A stretch of DNA of 32,366 bases from Clostridia bacterium (GTDB taxonomy: Bacteria; Bacillota; Clostridia; Christensenellales; Aristaeellaceae). Where the stretch lies: the NCBI GenBank assembly GCA_017469025.1, contig JAFUHD010000085.1:1-32366 (forward strand). The letters run 5' to 3'. A model generated the notes under the pieces. That model saw only the letters and a list, made by a program, of their open reading frames with translations. It had not been told where the DNA came from and ran no database searches. Positions 7,901 through 14,801 of the stretch are shown piece after piece (the stretch's first letter is position 1; each line of letters opens with the position of its first letter). The position numbers were made by a program, and so were the translations under genes.

Positions 7901-8884
7901 ATGCAGAAAATTGAGATGTACGGAGAAATACCTTATGTGGGAAAGCCGGTTTCACGGATTTTCTTTGGAACGGCGATTGCACCATTTCTGGCGGGCGAGG
8001 ACAGGGATGATTTGCTGGATCAGGTCCTGAAGTCCGGAATCAATGGATTCGATATGGCACAAAATTATCAGCAGGCAGAAAAAGTAATAGGCAGATGGAT
8101 GGAGAGGAGGGGGTGCCGGGGAAAACTGGTCCTTCTTTCAAAGTGTGGTCACCCGGACTCAAGTGGGATAAAACGTATAAATGAAGCGGAAATCCGCAAA
8201 GATTTTGCAGAATCTTCATCTTCCCTGCAAACGGATTACATCGATATTTACCTGCTGCACAGAGATGATCCCAGCGTTCCTGCCGGGACAATTGTTGAAA
8301 CAATGAATGCACTGCATGCAGAGGGAAAGATTGGTGCATTTGGCGGATCAAACTGGACGCATAAGCGAGTGGAAGAAGCAAATGAGTATGCGTATGCTCA
8401 TGGATTGATCCCATTCAGCGTTTCAAGTCCCAATTTCGGGCTGGCGGAACAGATTTCAGACCTGTGGGGCGGCGGTTGTGTGAGCATATCCGGACCGCAG
8501 AATACTGATGCCAGAGAATGGTACATTCGAACGCAGATGCCGGTTATTGCCTATTCAAGTCTTGGACGGGGATTATTTTCAGGACGTGTCAGCAGCTTGA
8601 ATCCGAAATCTGTTACAGATGGAATGGACAGTTATGCGGTTAAAGGATATGCGAGCCCGAAGAATCTGGAGAGACTAAGACGCTGTGAAATCCTGGCAGC
8701 GCAGAAAGGCGTCACGGTATCCCAATTGGCATTGCGATGGATTTTCAATCAGAAAATAAATACCTTTGCTGTTGTTGGCACACAAAATCAATCGAGAATT
8801 CGTGAAAATCTGGAATCATTTCGGATAGATTTAAGTCAGACCGAGGCAGAATATCTGAATCTTGAACCGGAAGAACCCATATAA
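7901..8884 (+). CDS. Aldo/keto reductase
   Basis: The 327-residue protein has the AKR (beta/alpha)8 pattern with a complete catalytic tetrad: Asp51 and Tyr56 in GFDMAQNY, Lys81 in LLSKCG and His120 in IYLLHRDD. Later motifs fit the NADPH site: FGGSNW (about 144-149), YSSLGRGLFSG, and a C-terminal VVGTQNQSRIRENLE segment. Known role: NAD(P)H-dependent reduction of aldehydes or ketosugars in the cytosol. The ATG follows a GAGGAG ribosome site. It stands alone between divergent yhaM and the downstream regulator gene. It is not closely tied to any visible pathway, so the substrate is unassigned; the YajO/IolS-type group is a reasonable guess. Confidence 0.85.
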   Translation: MQKIEMYGEIPYVGKPVSRIFFGTAIAPFLAGEDRDDLLDQVLKSGINGFDMAQNYQQAEKVIGRWMERRGCRGKLVLLSKCGHPDSSGIKRINEAEIRKDFAESSSSLQTDYIDIYLLHRDDPSVPAGTIVETMNALHAEGKIGAFGGSNWTHKRVEEANEYAYAHGLIPFSVSSPNFGLAEQISDLWGGGCVSISGPQNTDAREWYIRTQMPVIAYSSLGRGLFSGRVSSLNPKSVTDGMDSYAVKGYASPKNLERLRRCEILAAQKGVTVSQLALRWIFNQKINTFAVVGTQNQSRIRENLESFRIDLSQTEAEYLNLEPEEPI

Positions 8885-8923
8885 GAGTCGCTTGAAGATA
8901 AGTCCAGTGTCCAAAAGATAGTA

Positions 8924-8953
8924 TTGACTAACTATACCCTCTGCGAATACAAT
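8924..8953 (+). promoter_or_regulatory. Promoter of the Fur/PerR-rubrerythrin operon
   Basis: TTGACT (8924-8929) and TACAAT (8948-8953) are 18 bases apart, upstream of the TTG start at 8993. No clear Fur- or PerR-box palindrome overlaps them. Confidence 0.6.
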
Positions 8954-8992
8954 AATGATACAGAGTCTCAAAAAAGAAAGGGAGTGCAGTAT

Positions 8993-9394
8993 TTGCCAAG
9001 AATGAGGGAGGCTGTTACCCCGCTCATGAATCGAGTACTGCAAGTACTTTCTTCAGAAAAGGTGCATTTGACTGCGGAGGAGATTCTGGATCAACTTGAT
9101 GATGTCGGCCGGGCAACGGTATATCGTGCACTTGACCGCCTTTGTGAGGAAGGCATCATCAACCGTCTGTCGCTGGAAAGCGGTACATCGGTCTATGAAT
9201 ATGTGAGAAAGCCGCATATGCATTTTGTCTGCAGAAAATGTGGAAAACTTTATGATATTCCGGTACCGATGACAGATATTCTTGAACATACGGCAGCGGG
9301 AAGCGGTCACACAGTTCAAAAAATTGATGTGACAGCATATGGGATTTGCACAGCCTGCCAACAGGCAGCACAAAACGAATATGGAGGATATTAA
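8993..9394 (+). CDS. Fur-family metalloregulator, PerR-like
   Basis: This 133-residue Fur-family repressor has an N-terminal winged helix (about 1-72, with [11 protein letters not shown] as recognition segment) and a C-terminal dimerisation domain. The structural zinc site is complete, CRKC (Cys80, Cys83) and CTAC (Cys119, Cys122); HMHF (His75, His77) offers regulatory ligands. The start is a TTG at 8993 behind AAAGGGAG with eight-base spacing. An in-frame upstream extension would cross the promoter, and an ATG at 9002 lies too far from the ribosome site. Known role: metal-dependent repression, with PerR sensing peroxide through iron-bound histidines. One base separates it from a reverse rubrerythrin gene, which favours PerR over Fur or Zur, but the assignment is inferred. 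Confidence 0.85.
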   Translation: MPRMREAVTPLMNRVLQVLSSEKVHLTAEEILDQLDDVGRATVYRALDRLCEEGIINRLSLESGTSVYEYVRKPHMHFVCRKCGKLYDIPVPMTDILEHTAAGSGHTVQKIDVTAYGICTACQQAAQNEYGGY

Positions 9395-9395
9395 A

Positions 9396-9944
9396 ATGGC
9401 TAAGTGGGTTTGCGGTATTTGCGGTTATGTTTATGAAGGCGATGAGCTTCCGGCGGATTTCAAATGCCCGGTCTGCAAGGCTCCGGCATCCAAATTCACC
9501 AAGCAGGAAGGTGAAATGGTGTGGGCAGCTGAGCATATTGTAGGAATTGCAAAGGATGTTCCGGAAGAGATCAAGCAGGGACTCCGCGAGAACTTTAACG
9601 GTGAGTGCTCTGAGGTTGGCATGTATCTCGCAATGAGCCGTGTGGCTTTCCGCGAGGGATATCCCGAAATTGGTCTTTACTGGGAGAAAGCCGCTTATGA
9701 AGAGGCCGAGCATGCAGCAAAGTTTGCCGAGATGCTGGGCGAGGTCCTTACGGATTCTACCAAGAAGAATCTTCAGATGCGCGTAGATGCAGAGAATGGT
9801 GCAACCGCTGGCAAGACTGAACTCGCCAAGAAGGCGAAGGCGCTGAATCTGGATGCCATTCATGATACCGTACATGAAATGGCAAGGGACGAAGCCCGTC
9901 ATGGCAAAGCGTTCAAGGGTCTTCTCGATCGTTATTTCAAATAA
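9396..9944 (+). CDS. Reverse rubrerythrin (N-terminal rubredoxin domain plus ferritin-like diiron domain)
   Basis: This is a 182-residue protein. A rubredoxin-like iron site comes first (CGIC at 6-9, CPVC at 24-27), then a four-helix diiron domain with [10 protein letters not shown] (about 68-77), YEEAEHA (Glu102-His106) and EMARDEARH (Glu161, Glu166, His169). Classic rubrerythrins have the rubredoxin part at the C-terminus, so this is the reversed form known from clostridia. Known role: NAD(P)H-linked reduction of hydrogen peroxide in the anaerobic cytoplasm, with electrons passed by a rubredoxin or reductase. The ATG at 9396 follows GGAGG inside the upstream regulator gene, so the two are cotranscribed. 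Codon use looks more GC-rich and biased than in its neighbours, as in highly expressed genes. A rubredoxin gene follows at 10650. Confidence 0.93.
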   Translation: MAKWVCGICGYVYEGDELPADFKCPVCKAPASKFTKQEGEMVWAAEHIVGIAKDVPEEIKQGLRENFNGECSEVGMYLAMSRVAFREGYPEIGLYWEKAAYEEAEHAAKFAEMLGEVLTDSTKKNLQMRVDAENGATAGKTELAKKAKALNLDAIHDTVHEMARDEARHGKAFKGLLDRYFK

Positions 9945-9959
9945 GAAATCTTACATTTT

Positions 9960-9987
9960 GACTGTCTCGAATCGAGACAGTCTTTTT
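9960..9987 (+). terminator. Terminator after reverse rubrerythrin
   Basis: GACTGTCTCG (9960-9969) pairs perfectly with CGAGACAGTC (9973-9982) around AAT, followed by TTTTTG. Confidence 0.88.
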
Positions 9988-10093
9988 GTATAGACGTTCT
10001 TTTAAGGCTGCTTTATGACCGGTTTAGAGATAAATCAACATTTCCGGCTGTTTTCGATGGGGATTCAATAATGCGAAAAGGGAAAGGGATGCC

Positions 10094-10327
10094 ATGAGGA
10101 AAAGCGGAAGAACAGTTTGCAATGATCTGCCATCTTCAGAGCTTGATCTGATGCTTTCGTGCTCACATACAAAGCGCTGCCTGCTGAATGCAGGTATAAG
10201 TACGCTTACACAGTTGATGGCTTTATCGAAGAATGATCTTTTACAAATTCGGGGAATTGGTCAGGTTATTGCAGATGATATTGTTAAAACACGGGCAGAG
10301 TACTGCAACTCTATGATGCAGGACTGA
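10094..10327 (+). CDS. Small helix-hairpin-helix protein resembling the RNA polymerase alpha C-terminal domain
   Basis: The 77-residue protein has a core matching the alpha-CTD/helix-hairpin-helix fold: KRCLLNAGISTLTQLMAL, then KNDLLQIRGIGQVIADDIV, with the IRGIG hairpin. The N-terminal alpha domains are absent, so it is not RpoA. ATG follows AAAGGGA in a purine-rich leader. Stand-alone alpha-CTD-like proteins occur in Bacillota but I know of no assigned function. Binding to DNA or to sigma/transcription factors is inferred from the fold only. It sits alone between the rubrerythrin terminator and a 322-base non-coding stretch. Being real rather than spurious is supported by the conserved fold and by the ribosome site. 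Confidence 0.65.
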   Translation: MRKSGRTVCNDLPSSELDLMLSCSHTKRCLLNAGISTLTQLMALSKNDLLQIRGIGQVIADDIVKTRAEYCNSMMQD

Positions 10328-10649
10328 TGTGAAAAAGCCTGCCGGATGGTATTTTTTGTCTTTGATGGATTTGCATTCAATACAGTATAATCTACGGTGG
10401 AAGCAGATTTTCCATCCTTGACATACATGTTCAGGGTACTAAATCACAAACAGTTAAGTAAACGTGCAGACTATGGCTGACAGATCAACAAAAGGTTAAG
10501 GACTTTTCAGGAAATATGAGGATGTACATTCTTGATTTTCCTGATTTTTTGAACGTTAAAAAAACATCTTGCGTATTTAATGTGTTTCAGATACAATGAA
10601 GTAAATCAATTCTGGAATAAAGAATTGAAAAAATAGGAGGTTGTTGTTA
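10328..10649 (+). other. Non-coding stretch upstream of rubredoxin
   Basis: No supported gene lies in these 322 bases. Besides the rubredoxin promoter listed separately, a second possible promoter is visible: TTGATG (10362-10367), 18-base spacer, TATAAT (10386-10391). TTGACA at 10418-10423 has no good -10 element at the right distance. A long leader transcript or small RNA beginning near 10398 is possible but not demonstrated. Confidence 0.4.
10569..10597 (+). promoter_or_regulatory. Promoter of rubredoxin gene
   Basis: TTGCGT (10569-10574) and TACAAT (10592-10597) are 17 bases apart, 52 bases before the rubredoxin ATG. Confidence 0.6.
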
Positions 10650-10808
10650 ATGGATAAGTATGAATGCCCGTGTGGCTATGTGTATGATCCTGCTGTGGGT
10701 GATCCGGACAATGGTGTTGCCCCCGGAACTGCATGGGAAGACGTTCCTGAAGATTGGGTATGCCCGACATGTGGTCTCGGTAAGGATATGTTTACAAAGG
10801 TTGAATAA
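10650..10808 (+). CDS. Rubredoxin with shortened C-x-C first iron knuckle
   Basis: This short gene encodes 52 residues, the normal rubredoxin length. Hallmarks are [19 protein letters not shown], the aromatic [12 protein letters not shown] stretch and a C-terminal GKDMFTKVE. The second iron knuckle is a normal C-P-T-C-G, but the first reads Y-E-C-P-C-G-Y: the two cysteines are one residue apart instead of two. Known role: one-iron electron carrier, for example to rubrerythrin. Nearby reverse rubrerythrin makes it the likely partner, though each has its own promoter and terminator. The start is set by AGGAGG (10635-10640) nine bases upstream. The C-P-C reading comes directly from the codons TGC-CCG-TGT. 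Confidence 0.9.
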   Translation: MDKYECPCGYVYDPAVGDPDNGVAPGTAWEDVPEDWVCPTCGLGKDMFTKVE

Positions 10809-10815
10809 TAAATTG

Positions 10816-10842
10816 TGGCTTCCCATATGGGAAGCCATTTTT
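10816..10842 (+). terminator. Rubredoxin terminator
   Basis: A perfect 22-base palindrome (10816-10837, TGGCTTCCCAT and its complement) is followed by TTTTTC. It also lies beyond the 3' end of the convergent GH125 gene but has a poor T-run in that direction. Confidence 0.85.
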
Positions 10843-10896
10843 CATTTGGTAAAGCGTGCAACAGAGTATCTTTTATTCGTTGAGACGCTGAAAGAG

Positions 10897-12174
10897 TTAC
10901 AGCCATTTCAGGGCGTATTCGATAAATTCACTGAAAATGGAATTCGCCCAAGCAAACCATGGACGGGAATATGTGTTTGGGTCATCGGCATGGATGCCTT
11001 CGTGCATCTGAAAAGTTCCCGCATCAGTGTCCTGCAGCGTATGGACCAGAGAACGGACTTCATCGGGATCATTTGATGTGAGTCCCTGAATGCAGAGAGA
11101 GATCGGCCACACGAATGGTTTCGGAGTATGAGGACTGCCAATCCCCTTAAGCGCTGTCCCCTCGTAGTAATACGGATTTTCAGGGCTCAGAAGCATTTTG
11201 CGGGTATTCAGATAGACGGGATCATCTGCTGAAAGACATCCGAGGTACGGCAGGCTGAGAAGGCTCGGGACATTGGCATCATCCATCAGGATGAAGTTGC
11301 CGAATCCGTCAACTTCATAGGCATAGACTTCACCGAATTTCGGATGACGTACTATGGCATGCTGCCGCAGTCCATTTTCGATCTGCTCTTTGAGCATCCT
11401 TGCGTGTGAGGCAAGTGCAGCATCCGCAAGTGGGCCTTCTGCGATTTCACACAGATGACCAAGCTCGCAGGCGGCAAAGAAGTTGGATGGAACCAGATAT
11501 CCGTAGCGGCAGGCGTCATCACTGGGGCGGAAACCGCTCCAGGTCATTCCGGTATAGGCAACAGGAGTTCCTTTGCCGCCGCAGGGAAGCGTATCGGTTG
11601 GTGGACACTGGGTACGCTCATAGAAGTAAGCAGAGCGTTCTGCATGGTGCTGTTCTGTTTCGAAAACTTTCAGGATGGTTTGTGCTGCCTGGACAAAACC
11701 GGCATCAAAGATCCCGGAATCACCGGTCTTTTTCCAGAAACGGTAGGCAAGCCGGACAGGATAGCAGAGGGAGTCGATCTCATACTTGTTTTCCCAGATC
11801 CAAGGCTTTTGCGCAGGTGTCCAACTGGTGTGATCGTCCCGATAGTGCTGACCGTTGGCCTCACGGTTGAATGCATTTGCATACGGATCCAGACATATGT
11901 ATTGAAACTGACGGCGAAGCAGGCCTGATATAGCTTCTTTGATCTCTGGTATGGAATCGGCGTGCTTTAGATAGTGGTAAACCTGGGCAGAGGAGTCCCG
12001 AAGCCACATGGCCGGAATGTCGCCCGTAATCAGAAAAACAGTTCCATCAGACTGTTCAAGTGTGGTTTCCCATGTGCTTGCGTAGCACTTCCGATACATT
12101 TCAGCCAGCTTGGCATGACCTTTTTCAATGAGACTTTCGTAAACAGGGAGGCTCATATGATTCATGAGTTCCAT
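10897..12174 (-). CDS. GH125 exo-alpha-1,6-mannosidase (metal-independent)
   Basis: The 425-residue glycoside hydrolase is full length for family GH125. Signature segments are TGDIPAMWLRDSSAQV (50-65) near the N-terminus and TWSGFRPSDDACRYGYLVPS (211-230). Asp219/Asp220 there match the general acid known from the Clostridium perfringens enzyme (Asp220), and Glu392 in QMHEGIH matches its base (Glu393). Known role: inverting release of alpha-1,6-linked mannose from N-glycans or yeast mannan oligosaccharides. No signal peptide is visible, so it acts in the cytosol on imported fragments. ATG follows AAAGGAAT. It is monocistronic here; no mannoside transporter or regulator is adjacent. A palindrome just downstream of its promoter may be its operator. 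Confidence 0.92.
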   Translation of the reverse strand: MELMNHMSLPVYESLIEKGHAKLAEMYRKCYASTWETTLEQSDGTVFLITGDIPAMWLRDSSAQVYHYLKHADSIPEIKEAISGLLRRQFQYICLDPYANAFNREANGQHYRDDHTSWTPAQKPWIWENKYEIDSLCYPVRLAYRFWKKTGDSGIFDAGFVQAAQTILKVFETEQHHAERSAYFYERTQCPPTDTLPCGGKGTPVAYTGMTWSGFRPSDDACRYGYLVPSNFFAACELGHLCEIAEGPLADAALASHARMLKEQIENGLRQHAIVRHPKFGEVYAYEVDGFGNFILMDDANVPSLLSLPYLGCLSADDPVYLNTRKMLLSPENPYYYEGTALKGIGSPHTPKPFVWPISLCIQGLTSNDPDEVRSLVHTLQDTDAGTFQMHEGIHADDPNTYSRPWFAWANSIFSEFIEYALKWL

Positions 12175-12202
12175 AGTTTAATTCCTTTCTCAAGTTGTTT
12201 GG

Positions 12203-12225
12203 CAGGCTGTACTAAAAACAGCCTG
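12203..12225 (-). repeat. Palindrome at the GH125 transcription start, possible operator
   Basis: CAGGCTGT (12203-12210) and ACAGCCTG (12218-12225) are perfect inverted arms around seven bases. The centre is about 20 bases downstream of the -10 element on the minus strand. The position suits a repressor operator; a 5'-UTR hairpin is the alternative. Confidence 0.45.
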
Positions 12226-12234
12226 TGTCGAGGT

Positions 12235-12264
12235 ATTATATCGCGACAGGCAAAGACGCGTAAA
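12235..12264 (-). promoter_or_regulatory. Promoter of GH125 mannosidase gene
   Basis: On the minus strand TTTACG (12264-12259) and a perfect TATAAT (12240-12235) are 18 bases apart. Confidence 0.6.
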
Positions 12265-12302
12265 GGGCATGCGATGAAAAAGGCTCAGGAAGTTTCCTGG
12301 AT

Positions 12303-12330
12303 AAAAAAACGGCCCCCGAGGGAGCCGTGA
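12303..12330 (-). terminator. Terminator of the serC-serA operon
   Basis: On the minus strand a GC-rich stem (ACGGCTCCC / GGGGGCCGT with a T-G pair, loop TCG) is followed by a run of T residues, just after the serA stop. Confidence 0.8.
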
Positions 12331-12335
12331 TTCAA

Positions 12336-13514
12336 TCAGCAGGTCAAAAGGCGAACGCGCTTCATGCCATCGATAGCTGAAACTTTTTCGATCAGTGAAG
12401 CAGCATCACTTTCCGGAAGATCATCAATGTCGAGCACGGAAACAGCCATGTTTCCGCGGGAACGGTTGACAAGATCGGAAATGTTAAGAGAGAAGCCGGA
12501 AACAGCCGTCGTGATGGAACTCAGAACATTTGGAATGTTGCTGTGGATGCATACAAGACGGGGTTTGGAGAGCGGTGCAAGGTCAACAGCAGGCAGGTTG
12601 ACACTGTTACGGATGATACCGGATTCGAGATAATCCCTCGTCTGGGCAGCAGCCATGACAGCACAGTTTTCTTCGCTTTCCGGTGTGGAAGCACCGAGAT
12701 GGGGCAGACAAATGACGCCCTCGGTTTTAAGAAGCGTTTCGCTTCCGAAATCGGTCACATAACAGGCAACGCGCTCGTCTCCCAGCGCGGTAATGAGAGA
12801 GGCCTCATCAACCAGTCCGCCACGGGCGAAGTTCATGATGCGTACACCCTTCTTGCACAGGGAGAAGGCACGGCTGCCAATCATACCGCGGGTCTTGTCA
12901 TTCAGCGGGACATGAACGGTGAGAAAATCGCTTTCAGAGAAGAGCGCATCGAGAGAATTCTCATGCCGTACTTTTCTCGACAGCTTCCACGCATGTTCGA
13001 CAGAGATCATTGGGTCGTAGCCAATGACGTTCATGCCGAGTGCAACTGCTGCATTGGAGACAAGCACACCGATGGCACCGAGACCGATTACACCCAGCGT
13101 TTTTCCACGGAGTTCAGGACCAACAAACTGGCTCTTGCCTTTTTCAACAACCTTTTCGAGATTGTCTCCCTGGCCGATCTGTGTTTTTTCCCAGGCAATG
13201 CCGCCGATAATGTTCCGGCAGGAAAGGAGCATGGCTGCAATTACCAGCTCACAGACAGCGTTTGCATTGGCACCCGGTGTATTGAATACGCAGATACCGG
13301 CTTCACTGCAGACGTCAATGGGAATGTTATTGGTACCAGCACCGGCACGTGCTATGCACTGAACACTGTCAGGAATGGTCATGTCATGCATGGATGCAGA
13401 ACGGACAAGGATAGCATCCGGTGAGTCAAAGCTGTCGGATACATGGTAATTATCGCGCAGCTCGGAATAGATGGCCGGCGAAATTGAATTCAATGTTTTA
13501 ATATTATATTCCAT
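12336..13514 (-). CDS. serA: D-3-phosphoglycerate dehydrogenase
   Basis: The 392-residue enzyme is the short form with one C-terminal ACT domain. The NAD-binding Rossmann motif GVIGLGAIG lies at about 141-149; catalytic residues appear in NFARGGLVDE (Arg231) and LPHLGASTPES (His272). The ACT-like domain begins near residue 320 (PRLVCIHSNIPNVLSSI) and usually senses serine. Known reaction: 3-phosphoglycerate to 3-phosphohydroxypyruvate, first step of serine synthesis. The ATG at 13514 is chosen for its GGAGG four bases upstream; an extension to 13550 would run back toward serC without a ribosome site. It lies 16 bases after serC in the same operon and ends at a strong terminator. Confidence 0.93.
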   Translation of the reverse strand: MEYNIKTLNSISPAIYSELRDNYHVSDSFDSPDAILVRSASMHDMTIPDSVQCIARAGAGTNNIPIDVCSEAGICVFNTPGANANAVCELVIAAMLLSCRNIIGGIAWEKTQIGQGDNLEKVVEKGKSQFVGPELRGKTLGVIGLGAIGVLVSNAAVALGMNVIGYDPMISVEHAWKLSRKVRHENSLDALFSESDFLTVHVPLNDKTRGMIGSRAFSLCKKGVRIMNFARGGLVDEASLITALGDERVACYVTDFGSETLLKTEGVICLPHLGASTPESEENCAVMAAAQTRDYLESGIIRNSVNLPAVDLAPLSKPRLVCIHSNIPNVLSSITTAVSGFSLNISDLVNRSRGNMAVSVLDIDDLPESDAASLIEKVSAIDGMKRVRLLTC

Positions 13515-13530
13515 AATTCCTCCATGGCCA

Positions 13531-14601
13531 TCATGCATTGGCAAGTTCAAATGCTTTCATGAAATCTATAAGTGCTTTGACGCCTTCAATCGGCATTGCA
13601 TTGTAGATGCTGGCACGCATGCCGCCGACGATACGATGACCTTTGACATTGACAAGCCCTTTTGCACCGGCTTCTTTGCAGAATTTGGCATCCATATCCG
13701 GATCACCGGTTACAAAAGTGACATTCATACGGCTGCGGTCTTCGCGTACTGCAGTTCCCTTGAAGAGTTTGCTGTTGTCAATGAAGTCATACAGAAGATT
13801 GGCTTTCTCAATGTTGATCTTTTCCAGCGCAGCAACGCCGCCCTGGGCTTTGATCCACTTGAAAACAAGACCGGCAACGTAGATGCCGAAGCAGTTCGGC
13901 GTATTCAGCATGCTGTCTTTGTCAGCCATTTCCTTAAAGTTCATGACCTTGGGCGTGATGGGCATGGCATTCCCAAGCAGATCTTCACGTACGATGACGA
14001 TGACGACACCTGCGGGAGCAACGTTTTTCTGTGCGCCGGCATAGATCAGACCGAACTTGGAGACATCATAGACTTCACTCAGAATATTGGAGGACATGTC
14101 TGCAACCAGCGGAATATTGCCGGTTTCCGGAAGCTTCGACCAACGGGTACCATAAATTGTATTATTCGTGGTAATATGAACATAGTTCGCGTCCGGACTC
14201 AGTGTATATGCCGGAATATGAGTGTAATTATCATCGCGGGATGAACCTGCCACGATAACTTCACCGTATTTTTTGGCTTCAACCAGTGCGTTGTGGGCAA
14301 AATTGCCGCTGTCTACATAATCAGCCTTGCCGCCGCGCATCAGGTTCATGGCCACAGCCGCAAACATGGCGGTCGCACCACCCTGAAGGAACAGAACTTT
14401 ATATCCCTCGGGGATGCCCATAACCTCCTTGAAGTTGGCAACAGCAGCTTCAAAAATGTCCAGATACATTTTTGAACGATGGCTCATTTCCATGACGGAC
14501 ATGCCGGTAGTGCCATAGCAGAGAAGGTCACGCTGAACCTCTTCCAGCACAGGAAGCGGCAGCATGGACGGGCCGGGTGCGAAGTTAAAAACGCGTTCCA
14601 T
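13531..14601 (-). CDS. serC: Phosphoserine aminotransferase
   Basis: The 356-residue class-V aminotransferase begins with MERVFNFAPGPSMLP, typical of SerC. The pyridoxal-phosphate lysine is Lys192 in YAGAQKNVAPAG. Other family marks are LQGGAT (72-77), TTNNTIYGT (144-152) and the C-terminal GGMRASIYNAMP. Known reaction: 3-phosphohydroxypyruvate plus glutamate to phosphoserine. The ATG at 14601 follows GAGGTG with six-base spacing; a 24-residue upstream extension lacks support. It leads a two-gene operon with serA. No serB phosphatase gene is in the window. Confidence 0.94.
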   Translation of the reverse strand: MERVFNFAPGPSMLPLPVLEEVQRDLLCYGTTGMSVMEMSHRSKMYLDIFEAAVANFKEVMGIPEGYKVLFLQGGATAMFAAVAMNLMRGGKADYVDSGNFAHNALVEAKKYGEVIVAGSSRDDNYTHIPAYTLSPDANYVHITTNNTIYGTRWSKLPETGNIPLVADMSSNILSEVYDVSKFGLIYAGAQKNVAPAGVVIVIVREDLLGNAMPITPKVMNFKEMADKDSMLNTPNCFGIYVAGLVFKWIKAQGGVAALEKINIEKANLLYDFIDNSKLFKGTAVREDRSRMNVTFVTGDPDMDAKFCKEAGAKGLVNVKGHRIVGGMRASIYNAMPIEGVKALIDFMKAFELANA

Positions 14602-14663
14602 TACATTCACCTCAATAGTCGTTAAGCATCTGTCCTGTATCAGGACGTTTTGAAAACGGATGT

Positions 14664-14692
14664 ATCTTATCATGAATTTGTCTAAAAGGCAA
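14664..14692 (-). promoter_or_regulatory. Promoter of serC-serA
   Basis: On the minus strand TTGCCT (14692-14687) and TAAGAT (14669-14664) are 17 bases apart. A small hairpin, GTCCTG-ATA-CAGGAC, lies in the leader at 14632-14646; its role is unknown. Confidence 0.55.
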
Positions 14693-14743
14693 GAAAATGA
14701 AAGTGATTGATGTTGAAACTGCAGAATTAGTGAAGTTTAACCT

Positions 14744-14771
14744 TGAACAGGATCATTTTTTGCAATATAAT
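14744..14771 (+). promoter_or_regulatory. Promoter of formate-tetrahydrofolate ligase gene
   Basis: TTGAAC (14744-14749) and a perfect TATAAT (14766-14771) are 16 bases apart, 30 bases before the start codon and divergent from the serC promoter. Confidence 0.7.
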
Positions 14772-14801
14772 TTCCGAACTACGCTTAAGTGGAGGAGAAA
14801 A

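Noticed and set aside
9159-9902. Open frame of 247 codons on the minus strand opposite the PerR-like and rubrerythrin genes
   Set aside because: Both + strand genes have complete metal-binding motifs; the antisense product has none.
12543-13424. Long open frame (293 codons) on the + strand opposite serA
   Set aside because: It lies fully antisense to a clear serA with intact Rossmann and ACT domains, and its protein shows no family motif or ribosome site.
13471-14244. Open frame of 257 codons opposite serC
   Set aside because: It is antisense to an intact serC; the sequence has no recognisable domain, so it is a codon-bias shadow.
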